A stretch of DNA of 44,666 nucleotides from an uncultured Clostridium sp. GTDB taxonomy: Bacteria; Bacillota; Clostridia; TANB77; CAG-508. Numbering within the stretch: the first letter of the stretch is position 1; each line of letters starts with the position of its first letter. Below, in pieces: positions 1 to 7,998 of this stretch. Both the position numbers and the translations under genes were made by a program. The stretch is from assembly GCA_900556975.1 (NCBI GenBank), contig USQZ01000010.1, forward strand, positions 1 through 44,666, written 5' to 3'. The notes under the pieces are model-generated. The model was given only the letters and a program-made list of their open reading frames with translations. It was not told where the DNA came from and did no database searches.

Positions 1-1651
1 TTCCTAAATCATCAACAACTGTATCAAATGTAATTACAAGAGTTGCACCTGCTTGTAATTTATAATCTGTTAATGTAATAGTTTTTCCACTAACTTGTAT
101 TTTAGTTTGTGCATCTGCTAAGTTAGCTGTTACATTACCAGAAATACTTAATCCTTTTGGAAGTTCATCACTTAAATTAATTATTCCAGCTTCTGAACCC
201 TTAGCATTTGAAACTGTAATTGTATATCTTATAATATCCCCCTCATGAACAGTTGAACCTGTTAATTGTTTTGGTGATATAGTACAATCTGCAATCTCAC
301 TTACCTTAGTTGTTTCAATAATTGGTTTCTTAACATATTTGGGTCCATCAGGATCTTCTGCCTTAGCATCATTAACTACAACATAGTTTGCATCAATTAC
401 TTTTGTACATACTTTATTTCCATTTTCATCTTCACCTAATGTATCTACTGTAACATTAAAAGTAATTTCTAATTTTTCTCCAGCACCCAAAGTATAATCT
501 TTTACTGAAATTTTATTATCTTCTACAATAATATTTGCATCTTCTTTACTTACTCTTACAGAAGTTGCATTAAGTGTTAATCCATCTGGAATAGCATCCT
601 CAAGATTAATTTTCTCGTCTGTTTCTCCAGTATTTGATACAGTAATTGTATATGAAATTGTATCTCCTTCATGAACTGTAGAAACTTTTTCAACCTTTTT
701 TAAATCACCAGTTTCAGTACATTCTGAAACTAAACTTTCCTTAGTTGTTTTGATGATAGTATTATGAGTTTCATTTGTTTTATCACCATTTACAACAGCT
801 GTATTTCTAATAGTTCCTGTAGCATCTTCATTTACACGCACTATAAAACTTACACTCGTTACCTCTTCACCATCTTCAAAATCAACTGTCCAGAAAATTT
901 TAGTTACGCCATCTACAGTAGTTTCTGTACCACCATTACTAACATCAATTAATGATGTTTGAGCAGGTACACTATCTGAAACTCTTATTTCTTTTCTAGC
1001 CTCTTGGCTTATATTTTTGATTTCGATAACATATCTAATTTCATCTCCAGGTACTACTGTTTTTGCATCTTCATTTTCTGCTCTTTGAGGAATTAATTCT
1101 TTATCCTTTATTACATAAGCTTTTTTTACTGCTGTAATTCCTAAATCCTCAACATTTACATCTGTAAATTTTCCAGCCACATCTAGGTTTTGCCAAGACA
1201 CAGCTAAATCTTCAGAAATCTGTCTTTCAACTTCTTCAACTCTTGAAGTAACATACTCTTGATTAGGAACATTAGTATTTGTTGTTGATGTAGTTGTTCC
1301 TGTTGCTTGAGTAGTTGGTGCTACTGAAGTTGAAGGTTGGCTTGTAGTATTCGTTGTTGGATTTGCAGATTCACTTGGCATAACACTATTATTAGTAGTG
1401 TTTTCTGAAGATGTGTTTCCTTGTGCATCAGAATTATTTTCAGTTGCACTAGGAGATTGTTCTACATTCTCTGATGCATTTGTATTTGCATTTTCAGATT
1501 CAGGTTCTTGTTGAGCTATTTCATCAATAGCAGTAGCTGAACCATCATCTTTCAAGAAAGCAACGACTCCAACAATTGCAACAATAGCTAAAATACAAAT
1601 AGCTACAATAGCAATTATAGTCTTCTTATTAAGAGTCTTGAACTTATCCAT
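1..1651 (-). CDS. DUF11-repeat surface protein, C-terminus cut by window edge
   Basis: Open frame of about 550 codons running off the left edge. The start ATG (1649-1651) follows an AGGAGG ribosome binding site. A short basic N-terminus is followed by a hydrophobic segment at about residues 11-32 (signal or membrane anchor), then a Ser/Thr/Asn/Gln-rich linker to about residue 125. After that come at least three Ig-like units of about 115-125 residues, each with the DUF11 pattern: V-x-G-D or H-E-G-D, then I-x-Y-x-I-x-V-x-N, then a D-x-x-P turn. DUF11 units are common in wall-bound and adhesive proteins. It lies 9 bp after a sortase gene, so it is probably that sortase's substrate or partner. 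The C-terminus, where a sorting signal would lie, is outside the window. Family assignment is fairly sure, function is inferred. Confidence 0.8.
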   Translation of the reverse strand, partial: MDKFKTLNKKTIIAIVAICILAIVAIVGVVAFLKDDGSATAIDEIAQQEPESENANTNASENVEQSPSATENNSDAQGNTSSENTTNNSVMPSESANPTTNTTSQPSTSVAPTTQATGTTTSTTNTNVPNQEYVTSRVEEVERQISEDLAVSWQNLDVAGKFTDVNVEDLGITAVKKAYVIKDKELIPQRAENEDAKTVVPGDEIRYVIEIKNISQEARKEIRVSDSVPAQTSLIDVSNGGTETTVDGVTKIFWTVDFEDGEEVTSVSFIVRVNEDATGTIRNTAVVNGDKTNETHNTIIKTTKESLVSECTETGDLKKVEKVSTVHEGDTISYTITVSNTGETDEKINLEDAIPDGLTLNATSVRVSKEDANIIVEDNKISVKDYTLGAGEKLEITFNVTVDTLGEDENGNKVCTKVIDANYVVVNDAKAEDPDGPKYVKKPIIETTKVSEIADCTISPKQLTGSTVHEGDIIRYTITVSNAKGSEAGIINLSDELPKGLSISGNVTANLADAQTKIQVSGKTITLTDYKLQAGATLVITFDTVVDDLG

Positions 1652-1660
1652 TTTTTCCTC

Positions 1661-2254
1661 CTATTCTTGATTATTTTTAATTTCTCTAGCTTTTGTTACT
1701 AATCTTTTTTTATTTCCATTTGAACACGTTATAAGTGTTACCTCTTTTGTACTTCCATCAATAGATTCGACACATGATACATCATTTGGATCTATAATAT
1801 AATAATCAAAAACTTCATAATCAAGTGTTCTATTCTTCATGTCAGTTATTTTAATTATGTCACCCTTCTCCAAATTTTTGGTTTTTCCAAACATTGTGCC
1901 ATCCCTATTGTTATGTCCTGCAAGAGTAACATTTCCAACTTCGTTTAATTCACTTCCCCAAAACTTAGTAATAGACAATCTCATCCCTTTATTATCTGTT
2001 CTATCTAAAATCGGATATTTCAGGTTAATCTTAGGAATAGTAATTATACCTATTACCTTGTAATCATCTATCATTATGTCTTCTGAAATTTTTTCATCAT
2101 TATTATATTTGGTTTCAAATTCGTCAACAACAGCAGATAAATGCTTTTCATTTACCTGATTTCTACCATACTTAATAATAATCATAATAATTGTTATAGC
2201 TATAACAATTAAAAGTAAAATAATAATAAAGTTAAAAATTTTATTTTTACTCAT
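1661..2254 (-). CDS. sortase (class D/B-like transpeptidase)
   Basis: A 197-aa protein with an N-terminal membrane helix (about residues 8-28) and an extracytoplasmic sortase fold. The catalytic triad is readable: His114 in LAGHN, Cys177 in TLITC and Arg184 in KRLVTKA. Sortases cut a C-terminal sorting motif and join the protein to the cell wall or to another protein. The start overlaps the stop of the upstream surface-protein gene by 8 bp, so the two are translationally coupled, and the DUF11 protein follows 9 bp downstream. The upstream protein carries an LPITY motif just before its C-terminal helix, a likely substrate. The TLITC signature fits class D or neighbouring classes; I cannot fix the class by eye. 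Confidence 0.93.
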   Translation of the reverse strand: MSKNKIFNFIIILLLIVIAITIIMIIIKYGRNQVNEKHLSAVVDEFETKYNNDEKISEDIMIDDYKVIGIITIPKINLKYPILDRTDNKGMRLSITKFWGSELNEVGNVTLAGHNNRDGTMFGKTKNLEKGDIIKITDMKNRTLDYEVFDYYIIDPNDVSCVESIDGSTKEVTLITCSNGNKKRLVTKAREIKNNQE

Positions 2255-3236
2255 TATCTTTTTTACCTTTGCTATTTGCTTTTTTCATAACAGCAACAAT
2301 AACAAGTAAAGCTACTGCAATTCCTAATATAACAAATAAAATTATGCTATCATAAGTAATTGGTAATTTTGATGTTGTTGTTACAATATTTTTATCTTTA
2401 ACAAATTCTTTGTCTTCATTTTGGAAACAAGTTAAGAATTGAACATCAACTATTTCTTGTGAATCATTTCTAATCCAAAGAATATATTTATCACCTGTTT
2501 TAGAATCTGCAGGTTGATCAATTCTCATATCAGAAACTAAAGACCAATTATCAGCTGTAGGCATTAATTGGTTGTATAGATCATAAAATTCTTTACACAT
2601 CCTTATATTTTCATATAGTCCTGAGTTGGCTTTTAAACTATTAAGTTTTTCAGCTAAATCCATAAATTTGTTGTAATCTTCAGTACTTGGTAATTTTACT
2701 AAATAATATGAATATTCAGAGCTACTATCATCTATGATATCGACTCTACCAATTGAAGTTGTATACTCAATTCCATTTTCAGTTCTCTTTGTAACTGTTT
2801 TTTGTGTAGTATCAACTGCAATTTTCTTTGTAACATTATTTACCAAATCAACTGCTTCATATGGAATTGAATTATCTAAACTAATTTGAATTCCTTCTGC
2901 TAAATAATTTTCATCTAAATCTCTAGCATATACGTAAACAGTTTTTCCAACAAAATAGTTATCATATCTTTCTTTTGTAATATGCATTACATATTTACCT
3001 TCAACTGTTTCTTTTTCAGCTTTCATATAATCTAAATATTCTTTATCAGCAGTTGTGCTATTTGCAAATGCATATTCATATTCTTTATCTAAACTAGATT
3101 CCAAATAAACAATATATTCGGTATCGTTTTTCTTTAGTACTGTTATTTCTTCATCAGCGAAAACTTTATTAGAAAAAAATAAAATGAATAAAAACATCAT
3201 ACAAAAAGCAATTTTTATGCCAAATGTTTTTTTCAT
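2247..3236 (-). CDS. secreted surface protein with C-terminal LPITY sorting signal
   Basis: A 329-aa protein with a typical signal peptide (basic start, hydrophobic core, probable cleavage after VFA at about residue 27). Most of it is an acidic, lysine-rich extracellular domain that I do not recognise. The end is a classic sorting signal except for its fifth residue: LPITY at 291-295, a hydrophobic stretch of about 20 residues, then a Lys-rich tail. Canonical signals end in Gly (LPXTG). It is the first gene of a three-gene unit with the sortase and the DUF11 protein. A strong AGGAGGTGA site precedes the start. The function of the extracellular domain is unknown; it could be a pilin-like or adhesive subunit. 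Confidence 0.8.
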   Translation of the reverse strand: MKKTFGIKIAFCMMFLFILFFSNKVFADEEITVLKKNDTEYIVYLESSLDKEYEYAFANSTTADKEYLDYMKAEKETVEGKYVMHITKERYDNYFVGKTVYVYARDLDENYLAEGIQISLDNSIPYEAVDLVNNVTKKIAVDTTQKTVTKRTENGIEYTTSIGRVDIIDDSSSEYSYYLVKLPSTEDYNKFMDLAEKLNSLKANSGLYENIRMCKEFYDLYNQLMPTADNWSLVSDMRIDQPADSKTGDKYILWIRNDSQEIVDVQFLTCFQNEDKEFVKDKNIVTTTSKLPITYDSIILFVILGIAVALLVIVAVMKKANSKGKKDNE

Positions 3237-3406
3237 TTTCTCACCTCCTATTTTTTAAATTTCAGAATTATTTCATTCGCGTAAACATTTTATAACTAAC
3301 GGTTCCCTATATTTGTCAACGTCTTTTCGCTATATTTCGCCTTTTTACGCGAATTTTATAAATCTGCTATAACATTTCTATTCCTAAAAAAGTTATCTAT
3401 GAATGC

Positions 3407-3450
3407 AAAAAAAATAACTTTGAGATATAAATCCCAAAGTTATTTTTTTT
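3407..3450 (-). terminator. intrinsic terminator of eno
   Basis: Stem 3414-3426 pairs with 3431-3443 (one mismatch, loop ATAA). The A-run at 3407-3413 becomes the U-tract on the minus strand, and the T-run at 3444-3450 would serve the other direction. It lies just after the eno stop. Confidence 0.85.
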
Positions 3451-3454
3451 AATT

Positions 3455-3486
3455 TATCTTATTTTAAGTTTATCTTATTTTAAGTT
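3455..3486. repeat. perfect 16-bp tandem duplication spanning the eno stop codon
   Basis: The 16-bp unit TATCTTATTTTAAGTT is present twice without a gap (3455-3470 and 3471-3486). It duplicates the last enolase codons and the TAA stop, so a second copy of the stop region lies directly behind the real one. The protein end is unaffected. Confidence 0.9.
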
Positions 3487-4782
3487 TAATCCTTTTCTTC
3501 CAGCATAGATAGCTACATCGCCTAATTGAGCTTCAATGTTTAATAATCTGTTATATTTTGCAACTCTATCAGTTCTGCAAGGAGCGCCTGTTTTTAATTG
3601 TCCAGCGTTTGTAGCAACTGCAACATCAGCTAATGTTGTATCTTCTGTTTCACCACTTCTATGAGAAACAACAGCTGTCATTCCATTTTTCTTAGCTAAT
3701 TCAATAGCATCTAATGTTTCAGTTAAAGTTCCGATTTGGTTTAATTTGATTAATATGCTATTTGAAACTCCTAAATCAATACCTTTTTGTAATCTCTTAA
3801 TATTTGTAACAAATAAATCGTCACCAACTAATTGGATTTTATCTCCTAAAGCATCAGTTAATTTTTTCCATCCTTCCCAATCTTCTTCTGATAAACCATC
3901 TTCGATTGAGATAATTGGATATCTATTTACTAAATCTTCATAGAAAGCAATCATTTCATCACATGTTTTTGTAACACCGATTTTCCAGAAATGATATTTT
4001 CCTTCTTGTCCAATTTTCTTAGCTTCATCATACATTTCAGTTGCAGCAACGTCTAATGCTAAGCAAACTTCTTCACCTGGTTTGTATCCAGCTTTTTCTA
4101 TAGCTTCCATAATTAAAGCTAAAGCTTCATCTTCATCTTTAACATCTGGAGCGAATCCACCTTCATCACCAACACCAGTAGCTAATCCTTTTGATTTTAA
4201 AACTTTCTTTAAGTTGTGATAAATTTCGCAACACATTCTAATACATTCTGAGAATGATTTTGCACCAACTGGCATAATCATGAATTCTTGAACACTAAGT
4301 GTAGAATCAGCATGTTTACCACCATTCATTATGTTCATCATTGGAGTTGGTAATGTTTTACCGTTTGTTCCACCAATGTATTGATATAATTCCATTCCTA
4401 AAGAAGCTGCAGCAACTCTAGCAACTGCTAAAGAAACACCTAATGTAGCGTTAGCTCCTAATCTACCTTTATTTTCTGTACCATCTAATTCAATTAATGT
4501 TTTGTCTAATTGAACTTGATCATAAACATTCATTCCAATTATTTTGTCTCTGATTATTGTATTAACATTTTCAACTGCCTTTAAAACACCTTTTCCTAAG
4601 TATCTTGAAGAATCACCATCACGTAATTCAACTGCTTCAAAACTTCCTGTAGAAGCTCCAGATGGAACCATAGCAACTCCACTAAATCCTCCAGCCATAA
4701 CTTCAACTTGAACAGTTGGATTTCCTCTAGAATCTAAGATTTCTAAAGCCTTTACATCTTCAATTTCCAAATAATCTTTCAT
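3475..4782 (-). CDS. eno: enolase (phosphopyruvate hydratase)
   Basis: A 435-aa glycolytic enolase converting 2-phosphoglycerate to phosphoenolpyruvate in the cytoplasm. The family landmarks are present in order: LDSRGNPTVQVEV near the start, the flexible loop GASTGS, the acid-rich GDEGGFAPD, the metal ligands in SIEDGLSEEDW and GDDLFVTN, ILIKLNQIGT, and SHRSGETED with its catalytic His region. Length matches the family. An AGGAGGTCG site lies 6 bp before the ATG. It is a single-gene unit with its own promoter (4874-4902) and terminator (3407-3450). Nothing unusual in the protein. Confidence 0.99.
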   Translation of the reverse strand: MKDYLEIEDVKALEILDSRGNPTVQVEVMAGGFSGVAMVPSGASTGSFEAVELRDGDSSRYLGKGVLKAVENVNTIIRDKIIGMNVYDQVQLDKTLIELDGTENKGRLGANATLGVSLAVARVAAASLGMELYQYIGGTNGKTLPTPMMNIMNGGKHADSTLSVQEFMIMPVGAKSFSECIRMCCEIYHNLKKVLKSKGLATGVGDEGGFAPDVKDEDEALALIMEAIEKAGYKPGEEVCLALDVAATEMYDEAKKIGQEGKYHFWKIGVTKTCDEMIAFYEDLVNRYPIISIEDGLSEEDWEGWKKLTDALGDKIQLVGDDLFVTNIKRLQKGIDLGVSNSILIKLNQIGTLTETLDAIELAKKNGMTAVVSHRSGETEDTTLADVAVATNAGQLKTGAPCRTDRVAKYNRLLNIEAQLGDVAIYAGRKGLNLK

Positions 4783-4873
4783 TATTTCGACCTCCTATAA
4801 TATTTACAATTAAATTATAATTATATCTGAATTTCAAGATATATATATTCATATATCCTTCAGTCCGTTTCAA

Positions 4874-4902
4874 ATTCTATCACAGAACTCTTTATTTTTC
4901 AA
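4874..4902 (-). promoter_or_regulatory. SigA-type promoter of eno
   Basis: On the minus strand, TTGAAA (4897-4902), a 17-bp spacer and TAGAAT (4874-4879). It lies about 90 bp before the eno start, directly behind the stop of the upstream surface-protein gene. Confidence 0.7.
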
Positions 4903-4925
4903 TTACTAAATTAAAAATTTTCCAA

Positions 4926-6596
4926 TTACTTAGATACAGACTCTTTTTTATCTTTATTTTTTCTTACAACTACTATTGTAATCACTCCAATTAATGCAAC
5001 GATAAACACTACAGCATACACCATAATATTATCACCAGTTTTAGGATTTTTTTGATTTATACTATTATCAGTTAATGCCTCATTAGTTTCCTCATTAAGT
5101 TTCTCATTAGACTCCTCATTATTAAAAACTTCTTTACTTGCTATAGCATAATTCGAAAAACTAGAAGTTTTAAAAGTAATTGTATTTGTTTTTGAATCAT
5201 ATGTTGTAGGTAATATTTCATAACTTCCATCACCTTTTTCATGAACCATAATCACATCATTTCCATCCAGACCACTTTCAAGTTGAAAACTTATTGTAGC
5301 ATCATTATTCAAATCATTTAATTCGTTTTTCCAAACATCTGATGAAATACCTTTATATAAAACCTGTTCTAAATTAATATTTAAATAAGATGATATTTTG
5401 TAATCTTTAGCTTCCTTCTTAAAGTTCAAAATCTGTTCTGGAGTTAGCTCCACATCACTCACAGATAAAATAACTGAACCAGAATCAATTTCATTTTCTC
5501 CAATTTCAATATTCCCAGACTTAACTTTATCAGAATCACATTTAACAACATCTTCTACTCTTTCAAAAATCCCACTTAAATGAACATTTACATTAGGCAT
5601 AATATATTCAAAAGTAGACTGCTCACCACACGCTTTCAAAACCTGATCATTTATCTTAATTGAAGTTAATTGATAACCATAATCAGGTTTTAACTTCATT
5701 ATAACCTTATATCCAGGCTTCACCGTAGCCCATCCACTTTTCTCATTCTGCTTAACCTCATTCAATCCAATTGAATTACCTTTTTTATCTTTAATATCTA
5801 ATATTTCAATAGTTCCATTTTTTAATAACTCATCATCTTTTAAAGATGAATTATTAGATTTTTCAGAGTCCCATATAATCGTTCTTGGTGTATCAAAAAA
5901 TATTAGAGATCTCATAACTTTTATTTCATATTTTTTTGCTGGTTTAACTAAAAAAGTCAATTTATCAGTTTTTTCTTCTGGTAAAGTCATAAATTCACCA
6001 TTAATTTCTACACTACCTATAGTCCCATCGCCAAAAGCTAGCTGAATTGTAATCTGATTATTTATATTTCCTGCAATATAGCCTTTACCAGTTCCAATTA
6101 CATTTTTAGATTCTCCTCCAACCTTTTCATCATTTAAATAGATTTCCATACCAAATCCATCATACTCTCCGCTAACAGAAATATCACCAAATATATTTAT
6201 AACTTCAATATCCAAATTTTCCGAAAAAATCTTATTATCTAATTTAAAATATCCATCATCAGGAATATCATATATTTCTCCATTTATCTTCAATTTTGTA
6301 TTTTTATTAACATTATTTATCTTTAAATAATAATCTTTTTCGCTTAAGTTAATTTTCATATTATTGTTATTAATATTTATGTCATCAAATTTATTTATAT
6401 TGTTATTAATCTTATTAGACAAGTTTATACTGTTATTATCATAATGTATCTCTCCATTAATAATATCGTCATTATTAATAAAATTTAAAATTACTTCATC
6501 CACATCCTCAGCATATACTTCCGATATTATTGGAAAAACAACAATATTAAGTAATATCATAATGCACAGACATGCTAAAAACCTAATCTTTCTCAT
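4926..6596 (-). CDS. secreted surface protein with C-terminal NPKTG sorting signal
   Basis: A 556-aa wall-associated protein. It has a signal peptide (RKIRFLACLCIMILLNIVVF, cleavage probably after VYA at about residue 29), then a very Asn/Ile/Asp-rich segment to about residue 110, then beta-rich extracellular domains of a type seen in clostridial surface proteins. The C-terminus is a sorting signal: NPKTG at 517-521, a hydrophobic stretch of about 20 residues, and a Lys-rich tail. NPKTG resembles the NP-type motifs used by class B sortases and differs from the LPITY protein nearby, so a different sortase, not in this window, may handle it. AAGGAGGAG precedes the ATG. Its ligand or role is not evident. 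Confidence 0.85.
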   Translation of the reverse strand: MRKIRFLACLCIMILLNIVVFPIISEVYAEDVDEVILNFINNDDIINGEIHYDNNSINLSNKINNNINKFDDININNNNMKINLSEKDYYLKINNVNKNTKLKINGEIYDIPDDGYFKLDNKIFSENLDIEVINIFGDISVSGEYDGFGMEIYLNDEKVGGESKNVIGTGKGYIAGNINNQITIQLAFGDGTIGSVEINGEFMTLPEEKTDKLTFLVKPAKKYEIKVMRSLIFFDTPRTIIWDSEKSNNSSLKDDELLKNGTIEILDIKDKKGNSIGLNEVKQNEKSGWATVKPGYKVIMKLKPDYGYQLTSIKINDQVLKACGEQSTFEYIMPNVNVHLSGIFERVEDVVKCDSDKVKSGNIEIGENEIDSGSVILSVSDVELTPEQILNFKKEAKDYKISSYLNINLEQVLYKGISSDVWKNELNDLNNDATISFQLESGLDGNDVIMVHEKGDGSYEILPTTYDSKTNTITFKTSSFSNYAIASKEVFNNEESNEKLNEETNEALTDNSINQKNPKTGDNIMVYAVVFIVALIGVITIVVVRKNKDKKESVSK

Positions 6597-6628
6597 TTTT
6601 TTCTCCTCCTTATATAAAATTCACCTTT

Positions 6629-6656
6629 ATTTTAACATATAAAAAAATAAAGTCTA
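6629..6656 (-). promoter_or_regulatory. probable SigA-type promoter of the NPKTG-protein gene
   Basis: On the minus strand, TAGACT (6651-6656), a 16-bp spacer and TAAAAT (6629-6634), about 30 bp before the start codon. The -35 box matches only 4 of 6 positions. Confidence 0.45.
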
Positions 6657-6738
6657 GTAAAAAATATATAATCAGCTTATAATAATTTCCAAATGCAAAA
6701 TTTGTGAAATGTTTATCCTTTTCAAATAAACTCAAAAA

Positions 6739-6770
6739 CAGAGCGAGTTGTTCAAATTCAACTCGCTCTG
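6739..6770 (-). terminator. intrinsic terminator of the 302-aa protein gene
   Basis: Perfect 12-bp stem CAGAGCGAGTTG (6739-6750) with CAACTCGCTCTG (6759-6770) and an 8-nt loop, followed on the minus strand by a run of five U. A 65-codon frame across it (6610-6807) is best read as non-coding. Confidence 0.85.
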
Positions 6771-6790
6771 CCTCTTTTCTGGCTTGAATT

Positions 6791-7699
6791 TTATTCTTCG
6801 TGCTCAATCAATCGATAATCAGTTCCATCCGGTAAATGGAAGTTAAACCTCGGATCCAAAGTTCTGTCGTACTTTTCAATTGGATACTTTACTCTACCTA
6901 GTCCAGCACATTTATAGCAATAAACATACAATGTATAATCATTGATGCCCATCGCTTCCTCTTTTTTAAGGAACCTTATCTGCTTAACCTTTGGTTGATC
7001 AGCACCGTACTCCCAAACATCTCGAAAGCCACGAACCAATTCGATATCGCACTCCCACATGTTAATAATACCAACATGCTGACCGCCTTCAACCTCTGCA
7101 AAAACAATTGGATGGTCTTCACCGCCATAGCCGTCAATGTCCTCAACAGATCCAGTCGCAAGAACCTTAGCTTTGGCATAAGTATACTTTCCTTTCAACT
7201 TACAATCCATACTAAAAACTCTTGGTTCTCTCGATTCTTTAGCTTTATACCTTGAATCAAATACAGAATTCAACTCAGCAATTTTAGCAACCTGAGCTAC
7301 TGCTTCAAGTCCGCAAAGTCCGTAAACCGTATAATTACTGATTTCCTTAGCCTCATCCTCATCATATGCTTCAAAATAACACTCGCTTTCGTCAATTGGT
7401 GATCCATAAGTTCGAACCTTATACCTAAAATATCCGCTACCCGTGGCATAAGCTAAATTAGGAATACCTATAAACGCAACTGGTCCGATTTTCTTACAAA
7501 ATCCGAAACCCGCATTATAAGTTGTAAGCTCATTTAATTTTACAACTTCATCATACGTGTAAGTTCCTTCAAGCAAATAATCATTGCAACCAGCCGAATC
7601 CTGCGTGACGAAAACCAAACGATTCCCAACTCTTTTAGCAATCGCCTTCCGACCAGGATTCATTTTTTGAAACAATTGAGTCAAAACTCTTTCAAGCAT
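6791..7699 (-). CDS. unrecognised 302-aa protein
   Basis: A soluble protein without signal peptide or membrane helix. I do not recognise the family. It has seven or so scattered cysteines, including a Y-C-Y-K-C pair at about 268-272, many aromatic residues and several G-Y-G/G-x-G turns in the middle. The ATG follows a strong GGAGGAGAG site. It forms a single-gene unit with a near-consensus promoter (7818-7846) and a perfect terminator. By eye the coding sequence is clearly richer in G+C than its neighbours, with codons such as GCC, GAC and CGA that are rare around it, which suggests recent acquisition or a different expression class. It could be an enzyme or a host-interaction protein; nothing here decides that. 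Confidence 0.75.
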   Translation of the reverse strand: MLERVLTQLFQKMNPGRKAIAKRVGNRLVFVTQDSAGCNDYLLEGTYTYDEVVKLNELTTYNAGFGFCKKIGPVAFIGIPNLAYATGSGYFRYKVRTYGSPIDESECYFEAYDEDEAKEISNYTVYGLCGLEAVAQVAKIAELNSVFDSRYKAKESREPRVFSMDCKLKGKYTYAKAKVLATGSVEDIDGYGGEDHPIVFAEVEGGQHVGIINMWECDIELVRGFRDVWEYGADQPKVKQIRFLKKEEAMGINDYTLYVYCYKCAGLGRVKYPIEKYDRTLDPRFNFHLPDGTDYRLIEHEE

Positions 7700-7817
7700 A
7701 TTCTCTCCTCCTTCAATGCTTTCTAATCAACAAGTTACATTGGTGAAACAAAAAGCTAGAGAAAAATTCTCTCACTATTAAGTAAAAAAATATAGAAAAA
7801 TACACTATATGGCTCAT

Positions 7818-7846
7818 ATTCTAGCACATTTTCTTCTCTAAATCAA
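7818..7846 (-). promoter_or_regulatory. strong SigA-type promoter of the 302-aa protein gene
   Basis: On the minus strand, TTGATT (7841-7846), a 17-bp spacer and TAGAAT (7818-7823), with TGC directly before the -10 box (extended -10). It sits 3 bp after the terminator of the previous gene and leaves a leader of about 110 nt. Confidence 0.7.
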
Positions 7847-7849
7847 CAT

Positions 7850-7883
7850 AAAAGAGCTCTGGAATACTATCCAGAACTCTTTT
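7850..7883 (-). terminator. terminator after the PepC-like gene
   Basis: Stem 7850-7863 with 7870-7883 (14 bp, one C/A mismatch, 6-nt loop), U-run on the minus side. The stretch 7884-7998 behind the pepC stop is A+T-rich and I see nothing else in it. Confidence 0.75.
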
Positions 7884-7998
7884 ACATCATTGCTATTTTT
7901 ATTTAATCTCTCAAATAATGTCTTTTATAATTTTAAATTTTATCAAACTCAATTTCTAAATCTTTTCAATCAAATATTTCATATCTCTGCAAAATCTA

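Noticed and set aside
764..952. Plus-strand frame of 62 codons
   Set aside because: Lies wholly inside the coding sequence of the DUF11 protein on the other strand; Ser/Thr/Ile-rich composition typical of an antisense frame.
3237..3406. Gap between the surface-protein gene and the eno terminator
   Set aside because: Only the ribosome binding site and A+T-rich sequence; no supported promoter or ORF.
6610..6807. 65-codon minus-strand frame overlapping the 302-aa gene
   Set aside because: It contains the perfect terminator hairpin of that gene, has no ribosome binding site, and its end looks like translated A+T-rich spacer.
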